NCBI RefSeq assembly: GCF_014203225.1
Contig: NZ_JACHIO010000006.1
Location: 124,001-188,000 of the forward strand
Length of the DNA stretch: 64,000 nucleotides
Origin: Granulicella mallensis
GTDB taxonomy: Bacteria > Acidobacteriota > Terriglobia > Terriglobales > Acidobacteriaceae
Reading direction: 5' to 3'
Position 1 is the first letter of the stretch, and each line of letters begins with the position of its first letter. Both the position numbers and the translations under genes were made by a program. The notes below the pieces were generated by a model. That model saw nothing but the letters and a program-made list of their open reading frames with translations, had not been told where the DNA came from and did no database searches. This document shows, in pieces, positions 9,783 to 19,604 of this stretch.

Positions 9783-12199
9783 AGGATCAGCACACAAGCT
9801 TGACCTCTCGACCGAAGCAGCGCGGCACAGCAGCTTTCCTACTGGCTCTGTTGTTTGCGGCGCCTGCCTTCGGCCAGTCTGGGGTGCTGCTCCCGAGGGA
9901 CAAAGACAAGCCGGACCCGGCGGTGCTCTCGCTCGAGGAGATGACCGTCAACGTCGTCATCGACAATGGCGACGCCCGCGTCTCCGTGACGCAGATCTTC
10001 GCCAACCACTCGAAGGAGATTGAAGAAGGGACCTACGTCTTTGCCCTGCCTACCGGCAGCACCGTATCGGACTTCGCGACGTGGGATGGGCCGGTTCGCA
10101 TTCCCGCAGTGGTCCTGGAACGCAAGCGCGCCGAAGAGGTCTATCAGCAGGCCCGCGCGCAGGCCATCGATCCCGGACTGCTGGAAGCGGGCGAGCGCGA
10201 TGGCAACGACCCAAAGGAAGACTCCACCTTTACGGCGAAGATCACGCCGATCCCCGCGTTCGGCACGAAGCGGCTGGAGCTGGAATACCACCAGGTGCTG
10301 CCGGTCGATCGCTACATGCAAGGCTTTGTGCTGCCGCTAAAGCCTGCGCAGTATCAGGTGCAGACGACGGCACATCTCAAGCTGCGGTTCGAGATGCACT
10401 CCACCCAGGCGTTCGATCACTTCGCGCTGGAGAGCAAGGCCTTTCCGCTGCAGTTCAGCCAGCAGGACACCCATACGGTCGTCGGCACGTGGGAAGGCTC
10501 CAACGTCTCTCTCGGAGAAGACTTCCACGCAGCGTGGCAGCTCGACGCGCGCTCCTCCGACAACCTCTCCGTGATTGCCTTCCGCAATCCCAATCCGGGG
10601 CTGCCGTCCCCGGACGAGACCTCGCCCAAACCACGCCAAGCGGAGCCCGGCTTCTTCCTGGCGCAGACACTGATCGCTCCGCCTGCGGAGGCGGCACCTA
10701 CACAGACGGCTCCACGCGACGTCGTGCTCCTGCTCGATACCTCCCTCTCGATGCAGTGGGACAACCTCGAACGCAGCTTCGCGGCGCTACAGGCCGTGCT
10801 GTTGAGTTTGAAGCCCGCCGATCATTTCTCGCTGTTGCTCTTCAACCAGGACGTCACCTTATTCAAGCCCGAGCCTCTCGCAGCAACTCCCGAGGCTGAG
10901 CAGCAGGCCTTGGATTTCGTGCGCGCCAGCAAGCTGCGCGGCGGCACGGACCTGGGCAAGGCGTTGACGGCAGGACTGGCACTGGCGAAGCTGCCGAACT
11001 CCAGCCTGTTCCTGCTGACGGACGGCAACTCGGATCGCGGGACTACCGTGATCACGGGCAAGATTGCCACAGCCTATGCGCAGCAGTGGAAACAGTCTCC
11101 GACGCATCCACGCACCAACATCTTCGCCGTAGGAGATAACGCCAACCTGCCCTTGCTGAAGCTGCTGGCACAGAATGACGGTGTGCTGGAGAACGTGCTC
11201 GCGACCGAGCCTGTCGAAGCCAAGCTCAGCACCTTCCTCGCGCATAGCACCTCGCACCCGGTCGGCGGTCTGCACCTCGACATCTCGCCGTCGAGTGCAA
11301 TTCATACCGTCTATCCGCTCGATGACTCGGTCTATGCGGGCTCCATCGCAGCATGGGTTGGCGACTATACGGCGCCCGTAAAACAGGTCAGCTTTACAGC
11401 GCATGCGGACCGGGGCGACAAGCCTTTGAACGCCGCAGCGAAGATCGACCTGCCCGTCGAATCGCTCGACCACCCGCAGCTTCCGAGGCTTTGGGCCCAG
11501 GCACGCGTGAATGCGCTGCTCGACCAGATTGCGCGCGATGGAGAGACACGCGCGGTGATCGACGAGATCATCGAGCTCTCGCGCCGCTACAAGTTCGTCA
11601 CGCCGTATACCTCGTTTCTTGCGGTGCCTCGCTCCCTGCTGCGTCCGCGTGTCATACGGCCCGGCGATCCGGTGCTCCGCGTCCATACCGATCCGGCGAT
11701 CACCTCGGTCATCGCGCTGTTTCCCTTCGGGCTGACGCAGCCGCTGCGGCACATCGCCTCGGAAGACCAGCAGAAGGGCCCTGACAGCAATCGACTATGG
11801 GAGACACGCTTTCTCGCGCCGACTGATATGCAGGACGGCACCTACACGGTGCGGCTCATTCTGCGTGACCTGAAGGGCAACACCTACGCCGAGCAGAAGA
11901 CCTTCGTCATCGCCTCGACCCCACCAGCCGTACGCGTGAAGCTGGACCACACGAGATTTCATCGCGGCGATGCGATGCTCATCAAGGCCGGTGCCACCGC
12001 CACGACACGCACCCTGACAGCACGGCTGCAGGGCGCGATGCCGGTCGATCTCCGCTGGAACAGTGCCGCAGCCGCCAGCACGGGAGAGATGCGCATCCCG
12101 GATACGCTCGCTCCCGGCTCCTACACGCTTTCGGTAACGGCTGAGGACATCGCCCATAACGTTGGCTCGCAGGAGGTGCAGATTGAAGTGGTCCCGTAA
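9779..12199 (+). CDS. Exported VIT and von Willebrand factor A domain protein
   Basis: The ATG overlaps the previous stop (ATGA). A signal peptide covers residues 1-33 (ends FGQSG). A VIT domain spans about 50-180 (LSLEEMTVNVVIDNGDARVSV ... EYHQVLP). A VWA domain spans about 313-490 with a complete metal-ion-dependent adhesion site: DTSLS at 320-324, the Thr of RGGTDL and the Asp of LTDGNSD. The C-terminal 130 residues look like Ig-type beta-strand domains. VIT+VWA proteins are related to the inter-alpha-trypsin-inhibitor heavy chain and to sortase-target proteins, and bind partner proteins through Mg2+. There is no LPXTG or transmembrane tail, so periplasmic or surface location by partner binding is inferred. 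The next gene starts inside its 3' end. Confidence 0.85.
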   Translation: MKDQHTSLTSRPKQRGTAAFLLALLFAAPAFGQSGVLLPRDKDKPDPAVLSLEEMTVNVVIDNGDARVSVTQIFANHSKEIEEGTYVFALPTGSTVSDFATWDGPVRIPAVVLERKRAEEVYQQARAQAIDPGLLEAGERDGNDPKEDSTFTAKITPIPAFGTKRLELEYHQVLPVDRYMQGFVLPLKPAQYQVQTTAHLKLRFEMHSTQAFDHFALESKAFPLQFSQQDTHTVVGTWEGSNVSLGEDFHAAWQLDARSSDNLSVIAFRNPNPGLPSPDETSPKPRQAEPGFFLAQTLIAPPAEAAPTQTAPRDVVLLLDTSLSMQWDNLERSFAALQAVLLSLKPADHFSLLLFNQDVTLFKPEPLAATPEAEQQALDFVRASKLRGGTDLGKALTAGLALAKLPNSSLFLLTDGNSDRGTTVITGKIATAYAQQWKQSPTHPRTNIFAVGDNANLPLLKLLAQNDGVLENVLATEPVEAKLSTFLAHSTSHPVGGLHLDISPSSAIHTVYPLDDSVYAGSIAAWVGDYTAPVKQVSFTAHADRGDKPLNAAAKIDLPVESLDHPQLPRLWAQARVNALLDQIARDGETRAVIDEIIELSRRYKFVTPYTSFLAVPRSLLRPRVIRPGDPVLRVHTDPAITSVIALFPFGLTQPLRHIASEDQQKGPDSNRLWETRFLAPTDMQDGTYTVRLILRDLKGNTYAEQKTFVIASTPPAVRVKLDHTRFHRGDAMLIKAGATATTRTLTARLQGAMPVDLRWNSAAAASTGEMRIPDTLAPGSYTLSVTAEDIAHNVGSQEVQIEVVP

Positions 12200-15100
12200 T
12201 CGCGGAGTCTGCACAACGGCCGTGCTGGGCCTCGTTACCGTAAGCTTTTACGCGCGAGCCGAGCTGGCTCCGTGGCTGCAAAGCGTTGTCTCCGGTTCGG
12301 ACATCGAAGCCGCGCTCTATCGCGCGATGGACCTGCCCGGGGTACGAACGCTCTATCTCCGGCCGCCGACTGAGGCACGCAATGAGTTGAACGGCCTGCT
12401 CAAGAGCAAATCGGACGCCGCACAGCTTTATGCTTTGCGCGCGCATACCGAAGAGCAGGCGCTCGACTTCAGCGCCGCCGAACAGGATTGGAAGACCTTC
12501 GTCGCACATGCAACCGGCAAGCAGGCAGCAGAGCTCGAGCTCGCTGACTTCTACCATCGCCGCGTCCAAGGCCCGCAGGAGATTGCGGCACTGGAGCAGG
12601 CTGCTACTTCTCCCGCTGCCGCTGGAGAAAAGTTCATCGCAGCCGACAAGCAGCAGGCCTGGCAGGCATTCGCGCGAGCCCTCACCGTCGCTCAGGAACA
12701 GGCGCTTGGCGATGAGGCCACCACGAACATCTACAAAGCGTGGATGGCCCGCTATCCCGCTGAACCCGCCGTACGAGCGGCCTTCGTCAACTCGCTGATG
12801 AAGAGACAGCGCTATGACGAGGCCGAGCAGGCCATCACCGAGTACCGGACGGCCTTCCCGCAGGACCAGATCTTTCCAATCAAGGCTTCGGCTCTGGTGG
12901 CGCTGCAACAGGGCGACACCGCCGCAACCACCAAGGCGCTCGCGCTCTTCGACAAGGCCTATCAGCCCCTCTGGCCCACGGAGTTGGTGCAAAGCTACTT
13001 CCAGTTGCTCGCAGCGACCCACACGCAGCACACCATGCTCGCCGACACACGCGCGCGACTGCTACGGAACCCCGATGACTACAACGCAGCCACGCGCCTC
13101 TTTCACTACTACCAGCAGCAGGGCCGCAGTGACGCGGCAGCAAACGCACTGGCCGAGTACGGTGCCAGTAAAGAGAGCCGCCATGCGGCCTGGTCCGCCG
13201 ACGAACTCTTCACCTTCGCCGCGCTGCTCGATAACGCGACACAGTATGAAGAGGCGGCGCGCTACTACTTCGCACTCGCGGGTACACAGGGACATCTGAC
13301 GGCCACAACTCAGACGCCTGAAGAGGTTGGCCTCAGCGGCCTCATCCGCATTCTGCTGACCGCGCCGGAGCGCCCCATCGATCTGGGCTCAGGCAATCTC
13401 TCGATCTATCGCGATCTCGCGACCGTCGACCAGGGCCCCGGCTATCTTAATGGCGTGCTCTCCCTATGGTTCAACTCCGCTAATCCCTCTACGGAGTTTC
13501 ACGACGAAGAAGTAAAGGCCACGCCCTACTTTCATCGCGCGAAAGCAGCCGAACTGCTCGCCATACTCGACCAGCGCTTTCCTGCATCGACCGCGAGGCC
13601 TGCACTGCATGCCGCCCTGATTCGCGCCTACACCAGCTACGGCGAAGACGCTGCGATCCAGAAAGCCGGGCAGCAGTTTCTCGCGGACTTCCCGCACGCC
13701 GGCGAACGGCTCGAAGTTGCATTAGAAGTAGCCGACGCCGATGCCCGGCAGAACGACACGAAGGCGGAGTTCGGGCTGTACGACAATCTGCTCACCGAAC
13801 TCGCCGGCAATCTTCAAGGCATGCCGCTAACGGCAGCAGGCGCGGTAGCAACACCTGCGCCCGAAGCTCCAACAGACAGCAGCGACACGACAGACAGCGC
13901 GACAGCCTCCGCAGCTACCGCCCCGGCGAGTGCTGTACTGAAGCCATCGCTCGCTATGCCCGTGGCTGCCCCTGCAGCTACCGCCACGGCAGAAGCTTAT
14001 CGCCAGATTCTTGATCGCTATCTCGGGCGGCTCACGACGGCTAACCAACTGCCCGCAGCCCTTGCGGTCCTGCGGCACGAGCTTGACCGCAATCCGAACG
14101 ATCCCCTGCTCTACGCAAAGCTCGCAGACTTTCTGCAGCAGAACAACCTCGCAGCGGAACAGGAAGCGGTCTACCAGCAGGCGCTGGCACGTTTCAACGA
14201 CACGACCTTCTACGACAAGCTCGCGCGCTTCTACCTGCGCCAGAAACGGCAGGAGGACTTCGACACGCTTACGCGCAAGGTCGTCGATATCTTTCAAGGC
14301 ACAGAGCTTGAACAATACTTCGGCAATGTCACGAACAGCTGGCCCCAGGCCTACCTGCAACTCAACCTGTATGCGCACAAGCGCTTCCCGCACGATCTGA
14401 CCTTCACGCGCAATCTCCTCACTGCCTATGTCTCGAAAGACACCGCCGATTCTGCCGCATGGGAACAGTTGATCCGCGAGCATTGGCAGGAGTCGCCCGA
14501 GCTGCAGGCGGAGTTCTTCGATTACCTCAGCCGAACAGACAAGCTCACGGCGGAGATGACGGCACTGCAAGCGCTTGTGCCTGCGGCTGCCGCGCAGCAG
14601 CAAAACCCCGCGGCGACACGCGAGTTGGCGCAGTTACAGCTTTGGCAGTCGCACTTCGAGCAGAGCGCTCCGTTATTAGATGAGTTAGCCCACGCCTATC
14701 CCGCCGACGCCTCAGTCGGCGAAGATGCGGCCAGCGTCTTCCGTTCCCTGGCCTACTACGATCCCTCGCAGATTGAGCGTGCTGTTGCCATCGAGAAGCA
14801 TCTCTCGGAGGCAGATCCCACAAACCTCGACAGGCTTGCAACCATCGGCGATATTTACGCCGACAGCACCTCCTCCAGCCTGAATCTCCCCGTAGACCAT
14901 CAGCTCGCGCAGGCCGCGCCCTACTGGAAGCGGATGAGTGCCGTACATCCGGGCGTCTCCGACGGGTACCTGCAATCCGCGACCGTCTTCTGGGACTACT
15001 TCCAGTTCGACGAGGCCATCGCGCAGATCGAAGCCGCGCGCAAACAGTTCAACCATTCTGCGCTCTATGGCTATGAAGCAGGCGCAATCTACGAGAACAA

Positions 15101-18100
15101 GCGCGACTTTACGCGAGCGATTGCGGAGTACGTGCGCTCGGCAACAGCGCAGAGCACCGATCAGTCGTCAGCGGACGAGTCAGGTTTCAGCGCACGCGGG
15201 AGGCTGCTGACACTGGCCACGCGCCCCGAGACAGCAGATCTCGTCGACCAGGAGACAGAGCGCAGCGCCACACAACATCCCACGCTGGAAGCGCTGAAGC
15301 TGCGCATCGATATCCTGCAAGCCCGGCAACAGACCTCCAGCATCGATGCCCTGGTACAGGCCGCTATTCAGCGAGCGGCCAACGTGGACGATGCGGCGCA
15401 GCTCGTGGAGCTTAGCCAGAGCAGCCATCTTCCGCAGGCCTACCAGGCGGCGCTCAAGCGCGAGATCGCGCTGGCTGTCGATCCCGTGCAGCGCATCGAG
15501 CTGCAGTATCAGCTGGTGCGCGCCTATGAGGACCAGAACGATATCGCGAATGCACAGCGCCTCATCGAGGCTGTCTACAAGGACAACGCGAAGATCCTGG
15601 GAGTGGTTCGCGCGACGACCGACTTCTACTGGAACAACAAGCAGCCGCCGCGCGCCGTGGCTACGCTGATACAGGCCTCCCACGAGGCTAATCCAGCACT
15701 GGCGCATAACTTCACGCTGGAGGCTATCGCCAGGTCGAACCAGAGCGGCGACTTCGCAGGCGCACGAACTTTGCTGAAACCGTTGCTCGCCAACGATCCC
15801 TACAACGCGCAGTACCTCGCGCTCACTGCGGACAGTTACGCACTCGCGCATGATGCCACAGGACTGCGCGACTTCTATGCAGCTACCCTTGCCTCGCTCA
15901 AGAGCGCTCCGTTGAACGCGCAACTGAGTGCACTGGAGAAGCGCGACAAGATCGCACTCGTGCGCCAGGGCATGATCCTCGCCCTGACCGACCTCAAGGA
16001 TTATAGCGGCGCCCTCGAGCAGCATATCGCCCTGATCAGTGCCTTCCCCGAAGACACAAACATCCTGCAGAACGCGGCATCCTATGCTCGCCTGCATAGC
16101 CGCGAACAGCAGCTTGTCGCCTTCCTCAACAAAGCAGTAACCGATTCGCCGCGCGACTCGCGTTTTGCCATCGACCTCGGCCGCGTGGACGTGCTCTTCG
16201 AGGACTACGACGGCGCGCTGGCTGCCTACTCCAAGGCGATTGCGATTCGCAAAGACCGGCCAGACCTCTACATCGCCCGCGTCGATATCGAAGAACATCA
16301 ACAGTCTTACGAGGCCGCCTGTGCGGACTACGACAGGCTCTACCTGCTGACCTACAAAGACCCGCAGTGGATGGAGAAGGCCGCGCTAGCACGCGCTCGC
16401 CAGGGACGCGCCGACCTGGCCGTGAAGGCGCTGCAGACCGCATGGATCGAAGGCCATCCCCCGTCTGCGGCCAATAACTTCCGTGTCGCCACCCAACTCG
16501 CCGATTGGGACATGCTGGCCGAAGCGCGCAAGTTCGCTGATGAGGGAGTGAAACTCGCCGGCGATAACCTGCTCACCAGCGCCCAGAACGCAGACGGCGC
16601 TGTGCAATATGCAAGCCTGCTCGGTCGTCAACGACAGGCTCAAGAAGCATTGACGTTGCTGAAGAGTGCCCGTGCGGCAGCAGAGATGTCTCCCTCCTCA
16701 CCGGCACTCATCGTCAAGCAGGTGGAAGAAAAGGGCATCGCCTCCGTCACAGATGCGGATTGGCGCAAACAGCAGGTAGAACAACGCAGGCAATTTGCGC
16801 AGAACACCTTCCGCCGCGCGGTACAGGAGTTGAGCACAACCGTAGGAGACTTCTACACCCCGGAAGAGAAGCTGGCCTATGCTCGGCTGCTGGACACTGA
16901 ACGCTTGAATCGTCCGCTGAAAGAAGTAGCCGATGTCTGGATTCCTGCAGCACAGGCCGCCGGATTGAAGGACCGTGAGGCTGCCTGGCGTCGAGATATA
17001 TTGCTCGGAGTCAACAGGAAACTCGCCGAGATACAACTCGAACCCTTCGACACGCTGGAAGCGCAGCGCATGGACAACCTCACACGCGCGCAGACGCTGG
17101 ATACGTATGCTGCAACGCTCAAGAGCGAAGAGCAGCCGTCCGTGCTCGCCCTGGCTGCAACCGCGTGGCGTGGTGCTGGAAACTTCGAGTCGGAGGTGCG
17201 AGATCTCCGCAAGCTGGTCCTCAGCCATCAGGAAGAAGAACAGCAGCAGCGGTTGTTTGCCGTGCTGCTGCAGCACAGTCCTGCCGCACTGGTTCGATTG
17301 GCTGCCGCAAAGGGTAACTACGCCGATGCTGCAGCAAACTATGTAGTAACCAATGGCTCCAGAGCCTTGGCCTACCAGGTAGTGGATGCGCGCACCGCAG
17401 CCAATCCGCCGGTATGGCCCACGGCCATGAACGCGCTGCTGGGCCTGTACTTCGGCGACACTTCACTGCGCACCGACGCAGCCTTCCAGACTGTGCTCGC
17501 TAACGGAACAATCGGCGAGCACTTGAAGGTGGAACCGGATGAAGCGAAACGGATCACCGGCGATCCGTGGTTCTACTACGCCATGCGCTATGGCGTGTGG
17601 CGCACCCTTGCAGCGAAGCCTGACGCCGACCCGGAAGATTACCTGCCTGCCGGACTGGAGATCAGCCCGCAGAGCAGCAATAGCTATATCGCGCTCGCAC
17701 AGGCGTACGTCGACGCGCACAAGTACGACGCCGCGCTCACCGAGTATCGCCACGTAGAAGAGCTTGCCCCGGACGACCCTGAACCCAACCGGGCGATGGC
17801 GGAGATCCTCTGGACGGAGGGACATCACGACGAAGCCCTCGCCCAATGGAAGCAGGCGCTTGCGAAGCTGCGCGCCATGGTGGAAGAACAATCTGTGCCG
17901 GAGAGCTTCTGGACAAACTTCACCAGCATCGCAAACGATGCTGGTGACTACCAGATCGGCCCCAGGCTGAAGTCCGAAATGGACGCGGTCCTCGAGCCCT
18001 ACATCCGCAAAAACGGAAGCTATCGCTCGACCGAACTATTGCACGCGGCGTATGTCGCGTTGGAAAAAGTAAGCGCCACCGAAGCCGCCGATTGGGTGCT

Positions 18101-19604
18101 GGCCCTGGCGGCAAACACAACCGACCAGCGCGCAATTCTTTCCAGTCTGACGGATGAGACCTGGTTCCCTCGCGCGCAGTTCGGAGACATCTATCGTCAC
18201 GAGCTGGTACTGACTCAGGCCGAAGCCGCAAAAGCGAAGACCACCGAAGACGATGGCGCACAGAGCGTGCTCACCTCCATCCAACTCAAGTACCTCAAGT
18301 GGCTCCTGCAACAGGGACAGACCGCAGAGGCGCAGCGCCTGCTCGATAGCATTCCTGCAGCCCAGAGGCAAAGCGAAGAGATGCAGACGGTCACCCTGCT
18401 GCTGGCGGCGCGCCAGTCGCGGCTCGCGCAATGGATTGCGGACTACCAGAACGATCCATCCCATGTACCTGCGCTGGCTACGCTCTCCAGCGTGGCGAAT
18501 CAGCTTCGCCTGAAACAGGACAGCGCCAACAGCCGCCTGCTGCTCGAGTATGTCTTTCAGCAGAAGACCGCACTGCAAGAGCTTGCGGCACCAGACTATC
18601 TCGCACTGGCAGAAGCACGGCTCGCAACCAACGACGTACCCGGCGCTCTCGACCTGCTGCACAGGCTCACGCTGCAGGGAGACCTGTACGAAAACCTCGA
18701 CACTGCCGCCGCTTTGTTGATGCGCACAGGCCATGTGGCCGAGGCGCTGCCTTTGCTGACGAAACTCGCAAACGGCAGCCCCTGGGACTTCGACTATCGA
18801 CGGCGGCTTGGCGAAGCACAGCTTGCGAGCAAGCAGGATGCGGCAGCCGAAGCGACACTGAAGGCAGTGGCGGCAAGCGACAACTCTCCTTACGACGACA
18901 GAGCCAAAGCCGCTGAGGCAATGCGTGCAATCCCCGGAACACGCAGCTTCAGCAGCGCGGAGCTGACACAACTGGCGAACGCCGCACCAGGCACTCCACA
19001 GGCAGACCAGCCCTACTTTCTCTATGCACGCATGAGTGAGGCCGCGGCCCTGCCCACGGCGCAGCGCGGCACATTGCTGCGTGCGGCCATCATGGATGCA
19101 CCGGCGTCTCTGCTCGACAAGTTGCGGCTCGATCTCTTCACCGCCGAAGTCGCCGCAAATCAATATGAGAGGGCCAACACTGCCGTTGCGCCTCTCCTCT
19201 CGGAGAACCCTTCTCTACGCACAGCACCGTCGGAGGAAAGTACAGAGGGGACCTCCTCAGATATCTCGGAGGCAACGACGGAAGATTCGGACGCGCAAGA
19301 GACGCAGGCTGCGACCATCCTCACCCAACCGCAGGACAAGCGTGATTTCCTTCTCGCGCTGGCGACGATGGAAGAGCATCTCTCCGAAGAACAGCAGGCC
19401 ATCGAAGATCTGCAGACGGCCTCGCAACTGACCGAGGACAAGGTCCAACAGTCGAAGATTGCGCTCCGCATCAGCTCGCTTCAAGAACGCCTGAACGTGA
19501 GACAAGAGAACGCTACCCGCCGGCCAGTCATTCAGACCTCCACTCAACAGGCTGTACTCGTAAGGCCGCGACTCACGGCCAGCGCAACGAAGGTGCACCC
19601 ATGA
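12183..19604 (+). CDS. Giant TPR-repeat exported protein (about 2,473 residues)
   Basis: The best start is TTG 12183, with AGGAGG six bases upstream, inside the end of the VIT/VWA gene (17-base overlap). The product has an N-terminal hydrophobic segment (about residues 9-24) ending FYARA, consistent with secretion or anchoring. Nearly the whole length is helical pairs with TPR spacing and signatures such as ALAAYSKAIAIRKDRPDLYIA, YDAALTEYRHVEELAPDDPEPN and ALAQWKQALAKL. A low-complexity Ala/Thr/Pro linker lies at about 552-602 and an acidic Ser/Glu/Thr stretch near 2,350. No enzymatic motif is visible. A solenoid of this size probably acts as a scaffold for the VWA and propeller proteins. The stop overlaps the next ATG. 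Confidence 0.8.
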   Translation: MKWSRNRGVCTTAVLGLVTVSFYARAELAPWLQSVVSGSDIEAALYRAMDLPGVRTLYLRPPTEARNELNGLLKSKSDAAQLYALRAHTEEQALDFSAAEQDWKTFVAHATGKQAAELELADFYHRRVQGPQEIAALEQAATSPAAAGEKFIAADKQQAWQAFARALTVAQEQALGDEATTNIYKAWMARYPAEPAVRAAFVNSLMKRQRYDEAEQAITEYRTAFPQDQIFPIKASALVALQQGDTAATTKALALFDKAYQPLWPTELVQSYFQLLAATHTQHTMLADTRARLLRNPDDYNAATRLFHYYQQQGRSDAAANALAEYGASKESRHAAWSADELFTFAALLDNATQYEEAARYYFALAGTQGHLTATTQTPEEVGLSGLIRILLTAPERPIDLGSGNLSIYRDLATVDQGPGYLNGVLSLWFNSANPSTEFHDEEVKATPYFHRAKAAELLAILDQRFPASTARPALHAALIRAYTSYGEDAAIQKAGQQFLADFPHAGERLEVALEVADADARQNDTKAEFGLYDNLLTELAGNLQGMPLTAAGAVATPAPEAPTDSSDTTDSATASAATAPASAVLKPSLAMPVAAPAATATAEAYRQILDRYLGRLTTANQLPAALAVLRHELDRNPNDPLLYAKLADFLQQNNLAAEQEAVYQQALARFNDTTFYDKLARFYLRQKRQEDFDTLTRKVVDIFQGTELEQYFGNVTNSWPQAYLQLNLYAHKRFPHDLTFTRNLLTAYVSKDTADSAAWEQLIREHWQESPELQAEFFDYLSRTDKLTAEMTALQALVPAAAAQQQNPAATRELAQLQLWQSHFEQSAPLLDELAHAYPADASVGEDAASVFRSLAYYDPSQIERAVAIEKHLSEADPTNLDRLATIGDIYADSTSSSLNLPVDHQLAQAAPYWKRMSAVHPGVSDGYLQSATVFWDYFQFDEAIAQIEAARKQFNHSALYGYEAGAIYENKRDFTRAIAEYVRSATAQSTDQSSADESGFSARGRLLTLATRPETADLVDQETERSATQHPTLEALKLRIDILQARQQTSSIDALVQAAIQRAANVDDAAQLVELSQSSHLPQAYQAALKREIALAVDPVQRIELQYQLVRAYEDQNDIANAQRLIEAVYKDNAKILGVVRATTDFYWNNKQPPRAVATLIQASHEANPALAHNFTLEAIARSNQSGDFAGARTLLKPLLANDPYNAQYLALTADSYALAHDATGLRDFYAATLASLKSAPLNAQLSALEKRDKIALVRQGMILALTDLKDYSGALEQHIALISAFPEDTNILQNAASYARLHSREQQLVAFLNKAVTDSPRDSRFAIDLGRVDVLFEDYDGALAAYSKAIAIRKDRPDLYIARVDIEEHQQSYEAACADYDRLYLLTYKDPQWMEKAALARARQGRADLAVKALQTAWIEGHPPSAANNFRVATQLADWDMLAEARKFADEGVKLAGDNLLTSAQNADGAVQYASLLGRQRQAQEALTLLKSARAAAEMSPSSPALIVKQVEEKGIASVTDADWRKQQVEQRRQFAQNTFRRAVQELSTTVGDFYTPEEKLAYARLLDTERLNRPLKEVADVWIPAAQAAGLKDREAAWRRDILLGVNRKLAEIQLEPFDTLEAQRMDNLTRAQTLDTYAATLKSEEQPSVLALAATAWRGAGNFESEVRDLRKLVLSHQEEEQQQRLFAVLLQHSPAALVRLAAAKGNYADAAANYVVTNGSRALAYQVVDARTAANPPVWPTAMNALLGLYFGDTSLRTDAAFQTVLANGTIGEHLKVEPDEAKRITGDPWFYYAMRYGVWRTLAAKPDADPEDYLPAGLEISPQSSNSYIALAQAYVDAHKYDAALTEYRHVEELAPDDPEPNRAMAEILWTEGHHDEALAQWKQALAKLRAMVEEQSVPESFWTNFTSIANDAGDYQIGPRLKSEMDAVLEPYIRKNGSYRSTELLHAAYVALEKVSATEAADWVLALAANTTDQRAILSSLTDETWFPRAQFGDIYRHELVLTQAEAAKAKTTEDDGAQSVLTSIQLKYLKWLLQQGQTAEAQRLLDSIPAAQRQSEEMQTVTLLLAARQSRLAQWIADYQNDPSHVPALATLSSVANQLRLKQDSANSRLLLEYVFQQKTALQELAAPDYLALAEARLATNDVPGALDLLHRLTLQGDLYENLDTAAALLMRTGHVAEALPLLTKLANGSPWDFDYRRRLGEAQLASKQDAAAEATLKAVAASDNSPYDDRAKAAEAMRAIPGTRSFSSAELTQLANAAPGTPQADQPYFLYARMSEAAALPTAQRGTLLRAAIMDAPASLLDKLRLDLFTAEVAANQYERANTAVAPLLSENPSLRTAPSEESTEGTSSDISEATTEDSDAQETQAATILTQPQDKRDFLLALATMEEHLSEEQQAIEDLQTASQLTEDKVQQSKIALRISSLQERLNVRQENATRRPVIQTSTQQAVLVRPRLTASATKVHP

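Noticed and set aside
15180-16301. Minus-strand frames of 258-375 aa under the giant TPR gene (also 13827-14603 and 18036-19163)
   Set aside because: All are opposite the TPR coding frame and lack start signals; codon bias favours the plus strand.
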